Positions 63,176 to 64,000 of a stretch of 64,000 bases of DNA are shown in pieces (positions within the stretch are counted from its first letter, which is position 1; every line of letters begins with the position of its first letter). The stretch comes from CAYSDH01 sp964429805 (GTDB lineage: Bacteria > Bacteroidota > Bacteroidia > Flavobacteriales_D > JABDKJ01), in NCBI GenBank assembly GCA_964429805.1, contig CAYSDH010000004.1:42859-106858 (forward strand), read 5' to 3'. The notes beneath the pieces were generated by a model. The model saw only the letters and a program-made list of their open reading frames with translations, did not search any database and was not told the DNA's origin. Made by a program: the position numbers and the translations under genes.

Positions 63176-64000
63176 ATGCGAGTGCTGCCTGTCCTCTTTT
63201 GGTTTTTTCTTTTTTTGAGTCCTGCGCTCTCTGAGGCACAGTCTTCTGATGGCCTAATTACCTGCGCTTTTGAGAACAAATCCATCAAGCAAATCCTAAA
63301 AAAAACAAAGAAGGATTTTGGGCTCAGAGTAGCTTATGACAGCAAAGCCATGGGGCTCATCGTAACGAGCGTCAGCGTGAATGGTGTTAGTCCAGAATCT
63401 TTTCTCAGTGCGCTGCTAAAAGACTCGCGCTATGAATTTGACAAAGTCAGAGAGACTTATGTCATCCGCAAAAGAGCGGTGTCTGCATCGGCCGAAAAAG
63501 AGCCGACTCGGTATAATTTTCCATTGAGTGGTCTGGTCCGAGACCAAGAAACTGGAGAAGCACTGCCTTATGCAAACATCGGGTTTGTCGGTACTGCGCT
63601 GCACAGCACCAGCACATTTGACGGTCAGTTCTCATTCCTGCGCACCCCTTCTGACACGCTCACACTAGCCGTCACGTACTTGGGTTATTCTCCCGTAAAA
63701 ATTCCATTAGCTCAACTAAAAAGCGACTATGTGGAGGTCTTGATGGAGCGCACCAACACCTACCTACCAGCCATTGACATTGTTGCCGAAATGCCCCGTA
63801 TGGTAAGGACTCTAGACGACCCTGGCCACATGGAGCTGGACCCCATCAATCTAAAGAGCATCTCTAATTATGGACATGCGGATATTTTCAAGACCATACA
63901 GTTTAGTCCAGGTATTAGCTCTAACGATGGCACAAATGCAGACCTCAACATTAGGGGTGGAGGAGAAGACGAAAACCTCATCTTATGGGATGGCTTTCCA
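63176..64000 (+). CDS. TonB-dependent receptor with STN domain, N-terminal 275 residues (partial)
   Basis: The start at 63176 gives MRVLPVLFWFFLFLSPALSEAQ, a signal peptide, and the frame is open to the right edge. Residues ~25-90 are a secretin/TonB N-terminal (STN) domain (ENKSIKQILKKTKKDFGLRVAYDSK), which in other receptors feeds an anti-sigma/ECF signalling path. Residues ~105-185 are a carboxypeptidase-regulatory-like domain (LSGLVRDQETGEALPYANIGFVGT). The plug begins near 195 and reads NLNIRGGGEDENLILWDGFP at the edge. Confidence 0.88.
   Translation, partial: MRVLPVLFWFFLFLSPALSEAQSSDGLITCAFENKSIKQILKKTKKDFGLRVAYDSKAMGLIVTSVSVNGVSPESFLSALLKDSRYEFDKVRETYVIRKRAVSASAEKEPTRYNFPLSGLVRDQETGEALPYANIGFVGTALHSTSTFDGQFSFLRTPSDTLTLAVTYLGYSPVKIPLAQLKSDYVEVLMERTNTYLPAIDIVAEMPRMVRTLDDPGHMELDPINLKSISNYGHADIFKTIQFSPGISSNDGTNADLNIRGGGEDENLILWDGFP

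Overview
This window is a stretch of chromosome from a Bacteroidota bacterium, probably an aerobic, marine-type gliding or surface-attached member. The evidence is several secreted proteins ending in type IX secretion (T9SS) sorting domains of both the short 'YPNP' kind and the 'SPNNDGxN' gliding-motility kind, SusC-like TonB receptors with carboxypeptidase-regulatory domains, ECF sigma/anti-sigma/outer-membrane-barrel clustering, LytS/LytTR signalling, a KDO/heptosyltransferase LPS repertoire and weak Shine-Dalgarno signals. Three runs of exactly ten Ns, all inside coding sequence, mark it as a scaffolded draft or metagenome assembly. The genus cannot be told from the sequence.

Layout. 1-6326 is the N-terminal 2108 codons of a giant cell-surface protein that runs off the left edge. 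6365-12478 is an accessory-looking locus: an unknown 259-aa protein, a small 81-aa protein, an unusual alpha-oxoamine synthase fused to a GNAT acyltransferase, and a divergent SEC14/STAS-like protein, soluble PAS histidine kinase and LuxR-type response regulator. 12606-17501 is a 1631-aa T9SS cargo built of two different tandem repeats. 17750-21176 is an ECF sigma, membrane anti-sigma-like protein, small periplasmic protein and beta-barrel operon. 21294-27361 holds an acyl-CoA carboxylase beta subunit, glycine C-acetyltransferase and a TPR histidine kinase/LytTR regulator pair with a structured leader. 27410-46241 is mostly housekeeping: GT-C-like membrane protein, macrodomain hydrolase, glutamate dehydrogenase, DprA, TonB receptor plus KdsB, HU-SPOR protein, thioesterase, heptosyltransferase, TatD, asparaginase, CotH protein and LepA. 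46488-51982 carries secreted proteins, methylmalonyl-CoA epimerase and a HAD hydrolase. A tRNA with CAT anticodon at 52144 sits between two tRNA fragments. 52547-58066 is a TetR/ABC/HlyD/hotdog/TolC exporter operon with a degenerate ATPase. 58241-60938 is a SulP anion transporter plus beta-carbonic anhydrase. The right end has an outer-membrane DUF2490-like protein, a choice-of-anchor L protein and a truncated TonB receptor.

How the parts fit. PccB-like carboxyltransferase and methylmalonyl-CoA epimerase belong to the propionyl-CoA/methylmalonyl-CoA route, though they lie 28 kb apart. SulP with carbonic anhydrase suggests bicarbonate uptake and interconversion. The best candidates for something undescribed are the oxoamine synthase-GNAT/SEC14-like/kinase/regulator locus (6365-12478), which could make and sense an amino-ketone or lipid product, and the exporter operon with an embedded hotdog thioesterase and an ATPase lacking canonical signature, Walker B order and H-loop residues. 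All functional assignments come from reading motifs by eye; no database search was run.
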